This document shows positions 1-11,981 of a stretch of DNA of 64,000 bases, one piece after another. Source of the stretch: Notospermus geniculatus (taxonomy: Eukaryota; Nemertea; Pilidiophora; Heteronemertea; Lineidae). The notes below the pieces were generated by a model. The model did not search any database, had not been told where the DNA came from, and saw only the letters and a list, made by a program, of their open reading frames with translations. The stretch covers positions 251,304 to 315,303 of the forward strand of contig NMRB01000083.1 of assembly GCA_002633025.1 (NCBI GenBank), given 5' to 3'. The stretch's first letter is position 1, and every line of letters begins with the position of its first letter. Both the position numbers and the translations under genes were made by a program.

Positions 1-2
1 CC

Positions 3-638
3 GTGGATATGTTAAGATTTGTTTTCTATTGTTTTGTTTCTGCGCGATCAGCAATGTCCTTGTCCTTTTACGACCTACACCGGAAACATGAGAATGGAAA
101 AATGGCGTATGCTTTCTTCCACAATTCAACTCTTCAGTTTCAACTGCCGATCAAAATTCCACGGGATAACCCTGATCGGCCCTTGTTGTGGTTGTTCCAC
201 GTGGCGAAATATCCCGTTCTCGTCTTTATGAACGAGGTCAAATATCGCTTGCAGGTTCTTCTTCTTGTTCGAAACTTTCACACGCGTCCTACAATACGGC
301 AACAAGAGGTTCCTATGCCAAAGACCTCGGCACACTTCATCATCTCTAACGAAGCGTTGGGGGTGTTCGGTGTACGTTTTTTGCGTACATTGAAAGAAAA
401 ATATGCTAAATACTGGGGGTATTTGGGCTTTAAAATGCACGAGATTTGTTCACCGATTTTGAATGAAAACAAAGACGTCATCAGTCCGCTACGGCTGGAA
501 ATGCGTGGAGTGAGTGACGATGGTAGTAGACTCACTGGTTCGGAGCAGGCAACTTTTGACCAAAACAGGAACGTCCGCATGATACGTCTGAAACATAAGA
601 GATACGATGTAGTAAATGTTTTTTCACCTATAAAATAA
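3..638 (+). CDS. Hypothetical protein, possibly partial at the left edge
   Basis: An open frame of about 211 codons runs from the window edge to a TAA at 636-638. The first codon at position 3 is GTG and the first ATG is two codons later, so the true start may lie upstream. I recognise no domain. The product would be basic, with a hydrophobic stretch near residues 60-90 and no obvious signal peptide. Two overlapping frames of about 100 codons are also open on the minus strand (126-440 and 278-580), so strand is uncertain. A chance frame of this length is not excluded in 64 kb of sequence. It could be an exon, a repeat remnant or non-coding. Confidence 0.3.
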   Translation: MDMLRFVFYCFVSARSAMSLSFYDLHRKHENGKMAYAFFHNSTLQFQLPIKIPRDNPDRPLLWLFHVAKYPVLVFMNEVKYRLQVLLLVRNFHTRPTIRQQEVPMPKTSAHFIISNEALGVFGVRFLRTLKEKYAKYWGYLGFKMHEICSPILNENKDVISPLRLEMRGVSDDGSRLTGSEQATFDQNRNVRMIRLKHKRYDVVNVFSPIK

Positions 639-805
639 GCCAGTGTCTATGTTTCCTTTCAAATTCGGGGAAAACGGACCTGTATGGATGTGAGCGTTAA
701 GAGTCGCAATCTGAGAAAAGTGGCAATATTTCCAAAAGTTGCGGAGTTTATCCCCCTGAAATTGATGAAATTTGGTACAGAGGTTGATATGGATCACCGT
801 GGAGG

Positions 806-1341
806 ATCGCGATACCATACAGCCGCGTCATTCTACATGAAATTCATCCGTGAATGCAGTACTTTTGTGAGGGGAATTGCAGAAAAACGACACATGATAT
901 GCCATATATGAAACATCCAAAAGAAAGTTTACATTCACAGTCACCAGATGAAATGAATAAAAACAAGTTTTTTTTGTCCACAACCTGTCTATTTGGACGA
1001 GAATCTGCCGAATGTCACCAGCAGTGACCGCCTTCTGCAAGATGCCATCGATGACGTAGCTACGTCACAGCGTCACAATGGAGGGCACTGCTTCTTCCAT
1101 GTCTTCCGCGGACTCGCATTTTCAGCATAGATTTTTACAATGATGCCGAATAGTTTGTCCACCCTTTTGCATTTCATCTGGTGACTGTAAATGTAAACTT
1201 TCTTCTGGATATTTCATATATGGCATATCGTGTGTCGTTTTTCTGCAATTCCACTCACAAAAGTACTGCATTCACGGATGAATTTCATGCAGAATGACGC
1301 GGCGAGATGGCGAACCTCCGCGGCTGTATGGTATCGCGGTT
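806..1341. repeat. Foldback repeat with ~150-170 bp arms
   Basis: The segment 806-955 reappears as its reverse complement at 1170-1341 with high identity. The right arm has about 16 extra bases near 1302-1320. The spacer of about 215 bp is unique. It looks like a foldback or MITE-type element. No coding capacity is supported. Confidence 0.75.
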
Positions 1342-1548
1342 CCCCAGGGTGTGGATGTCTAATGGAAAAACCCCAAATTTTAGGTTCATAATCCTATTTT
1401 TCNGAAGAGTAGCGACAGTTTTAAGAGGAAGTAACATTTTTATCCAACAGAGTTCCATTGAAATTTGATATGGAGTTGATAGAAGGATGTCCAGTGAGTA
1501 AACAAAGAAGAGTTCGCCTTGGCATAATGCTGGATTTCCAAGATATTA

Positions 1549-3482
1549 AACCCCAAAGAAGCTAATAACTGTCTTTTCACCCAACTTGTCAAAAATATTC
1601 TGCTTTAATCCAAGATGATATTGGGCAAGCAAAGGTGTTTTTCTCTGCTCCTATCCTTGCACTTTATAGCTCACCAAAAATATCTTTGGCACAGTGCAGG
1701 AATTTAGCGTGGCCAGCATCTGAATTTCATGGGGTCACCACTTCGGCCCATTCTGTAGCACTTTTCGGTGTGCTTTAAAATTTTAATCCAGACTCCTAAA
1801 TCAATGGTATTGCACGAGTGTAGAGCCTTTGTCCGATAGATTCATAATCACCCTGAAGTTCTATGGCACCCCTAATATTTAACCCGTAATCTGGGGGAGG
1901 AAACATTGAAATTCTGCCACCAGAGGGCTCTGTACGCCTCATGTCAATTCTCCCTTAATACAGATTGATGGCAAAGGGAAACCTTCAGGAATATCATCAG
2001 AATGATCATGGCAGACAATATAGGAAGTTACACAATGGCACTTTGGTGCATTACAACAATAGGTGGCGCTTCAATACCACAAGTCCATTTCCTCTGAATC
2101 CGGAAACATGCCAAAGGGAAACCTTTACAAATATCGTTAAAGATAATGTATCACGGGTATTTTCGCGGGCCACGAAAATCATTCGTTTATTTACATTTTG
2201 TTTGTTTATATCTAGTCTTTCGTTATCCTTTGAGTAATTTGTTGCTGGCATGCCCCTCTAGAAATTCTTTTGATAGCGAAAGTATTCGATTTGGTCGGTT
2301 TGTATGTCACAAAAGTCCCAAATAACATAATGTAAACATCCATGTTTACAAACATTGAATGTAAACAATGAAGTCGTGATATATTATCTTTAAGATGATT
2401 ATGACAATGAGTACAACATAGAGTTGCTTTAGCAATAGGTGGCGCTGTATGATAAATATACCATACAGGACAAATACAACAAAGAATAAGCTCTACAAAT
2501 CACGTGACAATGATTATGACAATAGATACAATTATGTTCCATCCTGTATTTGTTCTATTTTCGTTGAATTTAGATTTTAATGGCATATTAATCATACAAT
2601 GCCACCTAAGATCAAAGCAGTTCAATCAAGCCAAGAGCCACGGCAAAACAATTTTTTATGTACTTTCACTGAATCGCTTTGGCCACAGGTAGCGTTGTAT
2701 GATTGATTTACCAATAAAAAACCTAAATTCAACACGAAGTCCTAATTCTTCTTTAGTACAGTATTTGTAAAGGTTTCCGTTTGCATGATCCCAGATTGAG
2801 GTGAAATGGACATGTGGTATTGAGGCACCCCCTTTTGCTGTGATACAGAAAAGTGCGATTGCGCAACTTCCTAAATTGTGTGCCATGATCATGCTGATGA
2901 TATTTCTGAAGGTTTCCCTTTGGCATGTTTCCGGATTTAGGGGAAATGAATGTGCGGTAATGAAGCGCCACCTATTGTTGTAATCAACAAAAGTGCCATT
3001 GCGTAACTTCCTATATTGTCTGCCGTGATCATCCTCATGGTATTTCTGAAAGTTTCCGTTTGGTATGAGTCTGTATTTAGCGGGAAATGACTAGGGTCTT
3101 ACAGAGCCCTCTGGTGGCAGAATATCTATGTTTCCACCCCCAGATTACGGGTCAAATATTAGGAGTGCCATATAACTTCAGGGTTATTATGAATCTATAG
3201 GACAAAGGCCCTAAACTCATGCACCATTGATTCAGGAGTCTGGATTAAAATTTTAAAGCATCCCGAAAAGTGCTACAGAATGGGCCGAAGTGGTGACTCC
3301 ATGAAATTCAGAAGCTGGCCACGCTAAAACTCTGCATAGTGCCAAAGAGATTTTTGGTGAGCTACAAAGTGCAAGGATAGGAGCAGAGAAAAACACCTTT
3401 GCTTGCCCAATATCATCTTGGATTAAAACAGAATATTTTTGGCAATTTGGGTGAAAATGCAGTTATTAGCTTCTTTGGGGTT
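1549..3482. mobile_element. 1.9-kb foldback element with internal tandem units
   Basis: The outer ends are inverted: AACCCCAAAGAA at 1549-1560 against TTCTTTGGGGTT at 3471-3482. Arms of roughly 600 bp (1549-2150 and 2870-3482) match closely, with the best part being 1613-1933 against 3101-3430. The inner arms carry copies of a unit of about 160 bp that contains AATAGGTGGCGCTTCA and ATGATCATGGCAGACAATA. An extra unit lies on the right (2770-2880) and diverged pieces lie in the centre (2390-2545). No transposase is visible, so this is probably a non-autonomous foldback transposon. Confidence 0.8.
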
Positions 3483-3799
3483 GTTGTCTGGGAAATGCCA
3501 CCACGTTGATGAAAAAGTCGAAAAGTTATGGCCATTTGACTGCGTCAGCGCCAGTCATGATATGAGCTGGTGCAGACATCTTGTTGGAGGATAAAAATGC
3601 TATTTATTATAGTGCAAAGGCCCGGTTACGTTCAGCGATGATTCCTTCCATTGTTAAGAAGTATTCGAACAGTAAAAGAGTCATCCCCAAACGCGAACAA
3701 TAAAAAAGTCATCGCTAAACGCGAACAATAAAAAAAGTCTTTTCTAAACAGTGAAAAGCCTCCAAGAATAATTGATTTATTTGACGCCAAGAATAAACT

Positions 3800-4690
3800 G
3801 AATGAAATGGTCCATGGACCATGTGCTCACCCGTTTCGACAGAATACTGTAATGACAGAGAGAGGTACATGTCAGTTATGAGCAATCTGGGTCAAGTCAT
3901 TCCCAAGTTGCAGGACTTCAATGAGCTTTTGGGTTATGCGACGTGGCGGCCATATTGGATGTCCGATCGGGCCAAAACTTCACACGCACATAAAGGTCAT
4001 CTAGAGGGAGCCACATAGCACATTTGAGCACTCTGGGTTAAGTCGTTCCTGAGTTATGACACATTTGATGATTTTCGGGTTACGCAACCTGGCGGCCATA
4101 TTGGAAGTTTAATCAGGCCGAAATTTGACGTGCTTGTAAAGGTCATCAAGAGGGAGGTAAATATCAAGTTTGAGCACTCTGGGTAAAGCCGTTCCTGAGT
4201 TTTAGCACTTGGACGATTTTCAGGTTGCGCCACCTGGCGGCCATATTGGATGTCCGATCGGGCCGAAACTCAGTATTTTCGAAGGTACCCCTCTAATACA
4301 CGTTTATGCAAGATATGAAGACTCTCGGTGAAATACTTTTGTCGAACGTTGACCACCGTGACCTTGAAAAGCAGGTCAAATCAAAAACCCATTACATATG
4401 TTATGTATCCTAATTAGGTACACCTATGATAAAAATTTGGAGATGATCCAGTCATTAGTTCAGGAGTCATTGCACTTTTTCTGTTTTTGGTTTTGGCCGC
4501 CTGGAGGCCAAGCCAAGAATTGAATCGGACCGAAACTTGGTGTCATAGGTCATCTGACCGAGGGGTATATATTACCAAGTTTCAGATCAATAGCTCCAGC
4601 TGTTACGAAACGTGCCGTGCTAACGGACAACGACGACGACAACGGACGACGGACGCTGACTGACGACTAAAGCTCACGGGTGAGCTAAAA
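3800..4690 (+). repeat. Dispersed repeat family, copy A
   Basis: It starts AATGAAATGGTCCATGGACC, followed by TGTGCTCACC, and ends in GCTCACGGGTGAGCTAAAA, so the ends carry a short inverted CTCACC/GGTGAG motif. Between 3880 and 4275 there are about three diverged tandem units of roughly 155 bp, each containing GGCGGCCATATTGGA. The 3' part (4370-4610) is shared with 56900-57740. A CGACGGACGACGG-like low-complexity tract precedes the end. No gene is seen. Confidence 0.75.
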
Positions 4691-5054
4691 AGGGATTATA
4701 GAGGGGCAATTAGCTCGCTGTTTCTCCTGTCAGTATAATTCCTCCAAGCGTGTACAGTTATTTGCAAAAGTTTGATACGACCCATCGATTTTATGCGATT
4801 GCACATGATTGCTTCGTGTTCATCTGTAATAATATACAGTTCTGGAAAACATTATTAGACCACCTCTTGTTGACTCACAATATGGGGCCCAAATAGGGTC
4901 ATGTGCTTCTCGCACGATGGGGGTAGAAGAAAGATTGGCAATAATATTGCCCATTTTTATCCCCATATTGTGCAATAGTATTGGACGTGTATGAGCCGCT
5001 TTGTACCAGCACTTCTCTGTGCTGTACACAATGCCATTTTGTTCCATTCCTGTA

Positions 5055-5210
5055 TAAAGCCCGTGACAGACAGGCGCGTACGCGATGCGTCTTGCAGGCG
5101 TTCCGCCAACCAGATTATTCGGTCGGTATTTCGATTCGTGTAACCGCTTCCCTGACTGGTTGAACGCTTTCCCGACGTGTTGCTTACGCGCGAGTCTGTC
5201 ACCGCTTTAA
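5055..5210. mobile_element. MITE of the GGTGACAGAC family, diverged copy
   Basis: The inverted ends are GTGACAGAC...GCGCGTACGCG on the left and TTACGCGCGAGTCTGTCAC on the right. The trinucleotide TAA flanks both sides (5055-5057 and 5208-5210). The interior has diverged from the two better copies at 5305-5459 and 12715-12870. Confidence 0.65.
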
Positions 5211-5304
5211 GACTATTATAATCAGTTAAACGAATCATGTTGGTGCCTGTATTGTATGTGTACGTTGCAGCGGGACCTAAAGGCCGCCGTACACCTGGTG
5301 GGCC

Positions 5305-5459
5305 TAAAGCTGGTGACAGACTAGCGCGACGCCGCGCGGAGCTAAGCGTTTTCTTTTGTGTTTTCAGGCACCACTGAGCACCATGTGCTGTGGAGCGCAA
5401 AAACACAAAAGAAAACGCGTCGCTCCGCGTCGCGTACGCACTAGTCTGTCACCGCCTTA
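5305..5459 (-). mobile_element. MITE of the GGTGACAGAC family, well preserved
   Basis: A 149-bp hairpin element (5308-5456) lies between TAA duplications at 5305-5307 and 5457-5459. It is the reverse complement of the copy at 12718-12867, with only about 4-7 differences over 150 bp. Internal arms share TTTTCTTTTGTGTTTT and its complement. TAA/TTA duplications are typical of PIF/Harbinger elements. That class assignment is inferred from the flanks only. Confidence 0.85.
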
Positions 5460-6374
5460 AGTTAGTTTGGCAACCGACATGTGTCACTGCACTGATTTCG
5501 CCTGTGACCAAAGTAATACACTCATGCTGGGCTCAAGTGAAATGATTACTCCCGAGGTCAACACTTACCTTTCGTTATTTCGTTGTCATTTCGTTATTTC
5601 GTTAAGCGCGCAACACTAAACTTGGGGTCCCAAACAACCGTATAAATGGATAAAGAATCTTTCCAGGAGAAAAATAACACCAAGATACCTTGATTCAGTC
5701 TAGTAGTTTTAGCTCCAGAGCCATTTTTGTGAGGCAAAAGGACCGTTTAGACGACAGGGAAAAAAAACACACATTTGGATTAGATCCGATGCGATCCGAT
5801 CGACCCACATTCTGGACGGGATGTGTTCCAGGTTTTTGGATAGCGTTTGCACAGTCACGCATGTTAAACTGGTCACGTTCCGACGTCAAATTAACCTCGT
5901 GGAACTCACCACAGCAAGAGCGGTCAGTGGAGGTAGAAAACCCACATCAATGCGCATACGCGCAGGTACGGTGAATCCGGATTCGGGTCTCATTTGCGTT
6001 TAGAGGAGCAATTTTAATCTGGTCGTATGTGGTCCAATGCGGTCGAATCCAGATTCGGGACCAGCAAAATCGGTGGTCCACTTTAAAGTCCCACAGTACG
6101 CATAAGGTGACTCTTTCTCCCTCATTGTTTCTCTCTCATTGTTTTATGTGTACCAACACTCTCCATGCCTAATTGGTAACTTAGACCATTCAAATTGATA
6201 GATTTTAACAGTCTTTCGAGCATGAATATACGACGTTGCCTAACGGTCAAAGGTTACGTCGGCCATCGCGAGATATAAAACCTAACGCATACTGTCGGGC
6301 TTTAAATCCGGGTTCGACCACATTGAACCACATTGGGTAGCGTTTACAGCAAGAGTTTTCAACCACATTCGGCT
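5460..6374. other. No gene seen; degenerate inverted words
   Basis: There is no convincing coding frame. Words such as GCGATCCGATCGA and ATCCGGATTCGGG near 5780-6060 recur inverted near 6290-6560. This suggests an old, decayed foldback surrounding the MITE at 6375-6539. Confidence 0.4.
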
Positions 6375-6539
6375 AAAGCCTAGTTTATACTTCGACGCAC
6401 GACCATCGGCGTCCGACGCGCGATCAAAATCTGGACGCCGACCTAATGAAGTAGGCTTATGTTGGCGTACAGATTTTGATCGTGCGTCGGACGCCGATGG
6501 TCTTGCGTCGAAGTATAAACTAGGCTTTATTCGATCGGA
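6375..6539. mobile_element. Palindromic MITE
   Basis: The left end AAAGCCTAGTTTATACTTCG is mirrored by CGAAGTATAAACTAGGCTTT on the right. The arms continue through GACGCACGACCATCGGCGTC, giving about 65-bp arms around a small centre. No coding content. Confidence 0.85.
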
Positions 6540-7406
6540 TCGCATGTGGTTTTTTGCCGGTCGTCTGAACGGCAATTACTATCAGAGGTCCTTAATCAAC
6601 TTTACCAGCGAATCGCGAATTCAATATGACGAAAGGCCTCCTCGAATTTGTTTTACAAAATAGGGTGTGGAGCTGGAACCACAGGACCGTATCTACATTT
6701 CGTTGTGTCTTTTTTCTTCTGAAAAATTCTCCATCCATCGATATGATCGAGTGAGTAGTTGTGGGCTGTGGGTAATGGAAACATGGTTGTGCGAATTTCT
6801 TTTGGGGGGGGGGGGCGGGCGGCGTCCGGGCATGCATGTTTGTCCATTCCAAAAGACGTTAACGGACCACTCTACTAATTTGACACCAAACAATGCATAT
6901 GACATACTTTTTGTGTAAGGCATGACAAGACAAAACGTCGCTCGATTTGACGATCAATACTCCTACCTCATCACTTTCAATTCACAAAAATAAACACAGT
7001 ACTGACTGACTACTGCATTACTTCGTCTGCGATTTGTCGATTCTCAGAAACGACACTCTTTCTCAATTTTCACCACGGGTTCACATCATGTGGTCACAAA
7101 CGGCCGTTAATTATAATCATATATCACACACCGGACGACTGCCGTCTAGAGTTAAAGAGTTTTCATTTGGATGCATCCAGAGGAATTGGAACCAGTGTTG
7201 GTTTAGGTTTAGGGGGCTTAAGCTACATGTAGCAGCACACTGACCGCCAAATGTGGCGTCAGAAGCTTGCGAATGAACGCCTGTGGACGCCAGCGTTGGC
7301 TGCCAGTTGACCCTAGTGAAAGCACACCTGTCCAGACTTGGCGTTCAGTAACATATTTTCGGGCCACTTCAGGCTTCCAATTTGAAATCATTGGACGTCA
7401 AGACGC
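6540..7406. other. No gene seen
   Basis: Apparently unique sequence with a G-rich run near 6807-6816. It ends at the assembly gap. No supportable coding frame. Confidence 0.4.
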
Positions 7407-7831
7407 NNNNNNNNNNNNNNNNNNNNNNNNNNNNNNNNNNNNNNNNNNNNNNNNNNNNNNNNNNNNNNNNNNNNNNNNNNNNNNNNNNNNNNNNNNNNNN
7501 NNNNNNNNNNNNNNNNNNNNNNNNNNNNNNNNNNNNNNNNNNNNNNNNNNNNNNNNNNNNNNNNNNNNNNNNNNNNNNNNNNNNNNNNNNNNNNNNNNNN
7601 NNNNNNNNNNNNNNNNNNNNNNNNNNNNNNNNNNNNNNNNNNNNNNNNNNNNNNNNNNNNNNNNNNNNNNNNNNNNNNNNNNNNNNNNNNNNNNNNNNNN
7701 NNNNNNNNNNNNNNNNNNNNNNNNNNNNNNNNNNNNNNNNNNNNNNNNNNNNNNNNNNNNNNNNNNNNNNNNNNNNNNNNNNNNNNNNNNNNNNNNNNNN
7801 NNNNNNNNNNNNNNNNNNNNNNNNNNNNNNN
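7407..7831. other. Assembly gap (425 N)
   Basis: A continuous run of N. Any reading frame across it is meaningless. Confidence 1.
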
Positions 7832-8328
7832 TGGTTTCATAAAATACAATGCATGTCATGTTGGTGATGCTTATCAGGGCTCGGTTTTTCGAAAGTCCCA
7901 CTATCGCTATCATGGCGTTAGGTCTTCTTGACATTATCTCCTTCAAGCACTAATCCAAAATCATCGCCACGTTAGGTTTATAGTAGTTTTGAACAACCAC
8001 GCCAATGGTTGCAATTATTTCAGTAATTTGGAGTCAGCAGCCCTTCAACAGAATAGAATTTGATGATGCACACTCAGTGCTTCATTCTGCATTACTCTAC
8101 TCCTTAAACATACCCCTTGGTAGGTTTATGTTACACCAGCAAATCTGGCATATTAACACCACAGAATACGCTATTCCATCTTTATGCATTCGGCCGCCTA
8201 TTCCATGAATAGCGTTATACCACAGTTTTGCTTAAACCACTGTTATGCATAGCGATGGTGGTACAACCGTGAAGTTATACCTGGAATAAGCTATACCTCC
8301 TCTAATCCACCTTTATGCATACGGGCCC
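7832..8328. other. No gene; pieces of TATGCATNCGG-type MITE ends
   Basis: Between about 8150 and 8328 there are repeated words such as TTTATGCATTCGGCC and CTTTATGCATACGGGCC around an A/T-rich centre. These resemble the ends of the MITEs that follow. The rest is unassigned. Confidence 0.4.
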
Positions 8329-8587
8329 AGTAGTTTTATGAATACGTCTCCTGGGGCTGTATGCATAAAACATCTTAAGTGTAAAATTGCCCATATGTTT
8401 TGTTTGGAACAATAGTTTAAGGGAAATTTTACACTTAAGATGTTTTATGCATACGGCCCCAGGACTCGTATTCAAAAAACGACTGAAGTCTAAGTGTGGC
8501 ACTTATCCTTTGTTGAACACAAATGTTAAGTATCACACTTTGACTTAAGTATGTTTATGAATATCGACCCAGGATCCCCTCTACACA
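8329..8587. mobile_element. Partial TATTCATAAA-type MITE with a nested hairpin MITE
   Basis: The right part of a MITE ends near GACTTAAGTATGTTTATGAA (8542-8561), and its left end is missing or replaced. Inside it, 8351-8462 is a near-perfect palindrome (CTGGGGCTGTATGCATAAAA at one end and its complement at the other). The segment is about 95% identical to 9128-9380. A single N at 8588 follows directly, so the end may be an assembly join. Confidence 0.75.
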
Positions 8588-9033
8588 NGAATTTTGGCCT
8601 GCTAAGATATCCAACCTTATTTCCTGGATAAGTTGAGGCATATTATATATAAACTTACCGATATGTCACCCAATCTGCCAATTATTGATCAATAATGCAA
8701 CGTTTTTGTGTGATATATTTCGTTCATGCGCAGGGTGTGATGAGGCGACCGCATCCAAACCTCCAGAGACGCATTGAAATCGTTGCGCATTCAAGGTGGC
8801 TGCCTTGGAATTGTGTCCGAGGGGAAATGCGAGTGTCTACGGAAATTGCCGAGCAGTTGCCTTCGGGAGTTCCGAATGCTCTTTTTCATCATCACCATGG
8901 GGAATCAACTTACATTTCGAGGCTATTTTTGTTCCTATTTTAGTATCAACCGATTCACATGATCATTTCCTCTGTGACGATTGTCCATGAAAAGAATTCA
9001 GTAATCCACGTGTGTTGAAGTGTTTGTACACCT

Positions 9034-9362
9034 AGGTCCATATTCGTAAACATACTTAAGTCAAAGTGTGATACTTATCTTTTGTGTTGAACGAAGTCTA
9101 AGTGTCACACTTAGACTTCAGTAGTTTTATGAATACGTCACCTGGGGCTGTATGCATAAAACATCTTAAGTGTAAAATTGCCCATATGTTTTGTTTGGAA
9201 CAATAGTTTAAGGGAAATTTTACACTTAAGATGTTTTATGCATACAGCCCCAGGACTCGTATTCAAAAAACGACTGAGGTCTAAGTGTGGCACTTATCCT
9301 TTGTTGAACACAAATGTTAAGTATCACACTTTGACTTAAGTATGTTTATGAATATCGACCCA
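9034..9362. mobile_element. TATTCATAAA-type MITE, complete, with a nested hairpin MITE
   Basis: The terminal inverted repeats are about 45 bp: GGTCCATATTCGTAAACATA continuing through CTTAAGTCAAAGTGTGATAC, mirrored at 9318-9361. A second element, a 111-bp palindrome at 9142-9252, sits inside it and is almost identical to 8351-8462. Confidence 0.8.
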
Positions 9363-9465
9363 GGATCCCCACTCTACACAATTCAGTCTTATTTTTATGT
9401 CGATTTTAACAGGATTTGTGCGCCGATGTCAGGTTTGAACGAGAAAACCACAGCAAGTGAATAAA

Positions 9466-9610
9466 GGGCCGTATGCACCAACGAAGATTATCTTGAACTC
9501 AGGTTGAGCCACAAATTTTCCATTGTCACATCATGCCCTGGCAAACCTGAATAATTGAAAAGTTGTGGCTCAACCTGAGTTCAAGATAATCTTCTTTGGT
9601 GCATACGGCC
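9466..9610. mobile_element. Hairpin MITE
   Basis: The arms 9466-9512 and 9564-9610 are nearly perfect reverse complements. They start GGCCGTATGCACCAACGAAG and run through CTTGAACTCAGGTTGAGCCA. The loop is about 50 bp. Confidence 0.85.
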
Positions 9611-9814
9611 GAAAGGGTCAATCCAGACATATCAGTCATGTCAGTCGACCCGCAAAGGTCTTTTTCTCCGCTCGATTTATTTTGCGCGCGAGAAAAAAAA
9701 AGGCGACCGGGGCCCTCGACGAGGCTTCTCGCGAACTTCATTCGAGAAATCGGGACACCACGCACAAAGGTGCGTTTGTCGAGGAGACCGTTCAAATTCA
9801 ACCACATAAACCAT

Positions 9815-9893
9815 ACGGGAGAATCCCACTTATCTGGCCGTCGGATCACAGCCGAAATTTTCTAAGTCCACCCAAAGGTAGAGGGAGTGTTAA
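9815..9893 (+). repeat. Solo terminus of the 11.6-13.6 kb element family
   Basis: TACGGGAGAATCCCACTTAT through AGGTAGAGGGAGTGTTAA matches both inverted ends of the element at 11594-13616. No partner end is nearby, so this is a solo or truncated copy. Confidence 0.75.
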
Positions 9894-9899
9894 GGGCGA

Positions 9900-10635
9900 G
9901 CCATCATTGTGAATTTTCATAGTGCTTCAATCCAGGCCCCTCTGAGAAAAGCAATAAAGACACCCCCAGTTGACTGTTTTTATAGTCCTATGTGATCACT
10001 GTGCTTTATAGACACAGAAAATGAGGAAAGTCCCAAGGATTACAGCTTAATTACATTACATAATCGTAAACAAAGAAATTCAATCATCATTCATCATCGT
10101 CATGATCGTCATGATCGTCGTCGTTTCATCAAAAAATAAAGGCGCTAGAGTGCTAACAAACCAGAAGTTTACGGACGTACAGCAGGACAGCCGTACGGAC
10201 TAACGCACGACAGACCACCACTCAGTGACCACAACCACAGCATAAGCGGGCTAAAAATGAAATGCAGTGTGTGTTATAACCGCCTAAGATGCAAGTCGTT
10301 GTAATTTGACTGAAGATTCTATACATTGCAATGACTGCATCCTCGGCGAGCCTGCAACTTGGTTTTGAGCTCAATAGCCGTATGTTTTACCTACTTCGAA
10401 CTGGTTCCAGAATGTTCGTCTGCACTGAGATATTTAAAGAAACATTCACCACCACTGGGCTACCGAGAAAAAAGCTTTGGATCTTTTATCACATGCCATG
10501 CCAGTTTCATTCGCAGCCGCGCATACAGGATATTTTTTACCGAGATAATGGAAACCGTTGCTGTACGAGACAGAATCACCAGAGTGCGTGATGGTACTTG
10601 TGTTTGATTAACCGGCATCTTGTCAAGAAAATATA
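9900..10635. other. No gene seen
   Basis: There is a short ATCGTC-rich low-complexity patch near 10090-10130. The rest is unassigned. Short open frames here do not look coding. Confidence 0.4.
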
Positions 10636-10774
10636 GGGCCGTATTCAAAAAGGGTGATCATCGGGCGATTAAGACTTAGACGCGTGTAACTTCACTATAA
10701 TGCACACACTTCCACCATGCATTTGACGAAGTTACACGCGTCTAAGTCTTAAACACCCTTTTTGAATACGGCCC
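10636..10774 (+). mobile_element. Hairpin MITE, GGGCCGTATTCAAAAAGG family
   Basis: The ends GGGCCGTATTCAAAAAGGGT and CCTTTTTGAATACGGCCC are inverted. Inner arms share ACGCGTGTAACTTC and AGTTACACGCGTCTAAGTCT. A second copy lies in the opposite orientation at 63378-63519. Confidence 0.85.
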
Positions 10775-10797
10775 ATTATTTGTTAAGTTTCAGGCCA

Positions 10798-10906
10798 GGA
10801 CCCGTATTCATTAAGCTACTTAAGTCTAAGTGTGACACGTATCCTTTGTTCAACACAAAAGATAAGTATCCCACTTTGACTTAAGTAGGTTTATGAATAT
10901 GGACCC
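10798..10906. mobile_element. Short TATTCATTAAG-type MITE
   Basis: The left end GACCCGTATTCATTAAGCTA is mirrored by ACTTAAGTAGGTTTATGAAT plus ATGGACC on the right. It is related to 9034-9362 and abuts the next element. Confidence 0.7.
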
Positions 10907-10907
10907 T

Positions 10908-11480
10908 GGGGCCTTATTCAAGAAGCTATCGTTACTTTACGGAGCGCGTACACAAGTGTCCATTTGCGGGAAACCTGGCAAAGGATTTGCCTATCCTTAA
11001 AGGTGTAATGTTTATTACTGCCCCCTATATGCCAATGCCCGGGATCTTAGTGGTTGCGAACTATAATAACCAAGGGGGGGGGGCATTTTCAACAAAAAGT
11101 TTCATAACACGCATTCGTTTTCTATTGCCCCGGGGGGGGGGGGCAATTAAAAACATGACTTAGCAATTTGCGAATGCCCGAGGAGGCACTGCAGAAATCC
11201 GGTTTAGCCTACCAATGCCCGGTCGGGCAGCAGGAATGGGAGACACTCGGGTCGGAGATATTACACCGGTATTCCACTTTTTCTCGACAGCCGGCCCCAG
11301 CATCGCAATGCGCGCCATTCTCCAACCCCAGGAAATAACTACGTTCTCGGCCCGATGTAATACTCTAAGTATATTTTGTTTTTTCTGTAGGTCGTGTTGC
11401 TGCCGATAGGTGGCTCTCTCTACGTCGGTAGTCAAAACACTAATATGAGATCGCATACTGTGCTTTGTGAATGAGGCCCC
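10908..11480. mobile_element. 0.57-kb MITE-like element
   Basis: The inverted ends are GGGGCCTTATTCAAGAAGC on the left and GCTTTGTGAATGAGGCCCC on the right. The interior near 11390-11440 (GCCGATAGGTGGCTCTCTCT) matches the reverse complement of 49254-49297 in the TTAA-flanked MITE at 49229-49433. It is therefore a composite or a relative. Poly-G tracts occur at 11077-11086 and 11130-11141. Confidence 0.65.
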
Positions 11481-11981
11481 GGACTACTCTCCGATTCTCC
11501 ATATCGTTTGGAAAATAATATTCTTCGTTCACTCGTCACATGTTGGTGCAAAATGAAAGACCCGTGGGATTTCAGGTATGAGATTTGCCGAACTACGGGA
11601 GAATCCCATTTACCTGGCCGTCGGATCACAGCCGAAATTTTCTAAGTCCACCCAAAGGTAGAGGGAGTGTTAACAATAGGGGAACGGCAATGTCAAATTG
11701 AGATCGGCGGAACGTGTCCAATGTGTGCTATGGTTTTTGGCCTGGGCGTCACACCAGTACACCTTCTTCAGACGAGTTTTTTTTGCGGTTTTTCAAACGC
11801 AATACTAAATGAATTGTAGCAATATTGTTGAACGCCTCAATGATCTGCCGACACTGCGTGTTAAACAAGGAATTTCTGATGCGAATAATGCCGGCTGTAC
11901 ACGATCAAACTTTTCATACAATTTACTGAATGCGTTCAATAAGGTGCTTTTGAGCCAAGTGACCTATCCAGAGAACCATTT

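Noticed and set aside
7267-7946. Long open frames of 150-190 codons on both strands
   Set aside because: They consist almost entirely of the N-run at 7407-7831 and carry no information.
9526-9912. Three overlapping frames of 89-115 codons
   Set aside because: They cross a hairpin MITE arm and the solo terminus at 9815-9893, and no frame is preserved between repeat copies.
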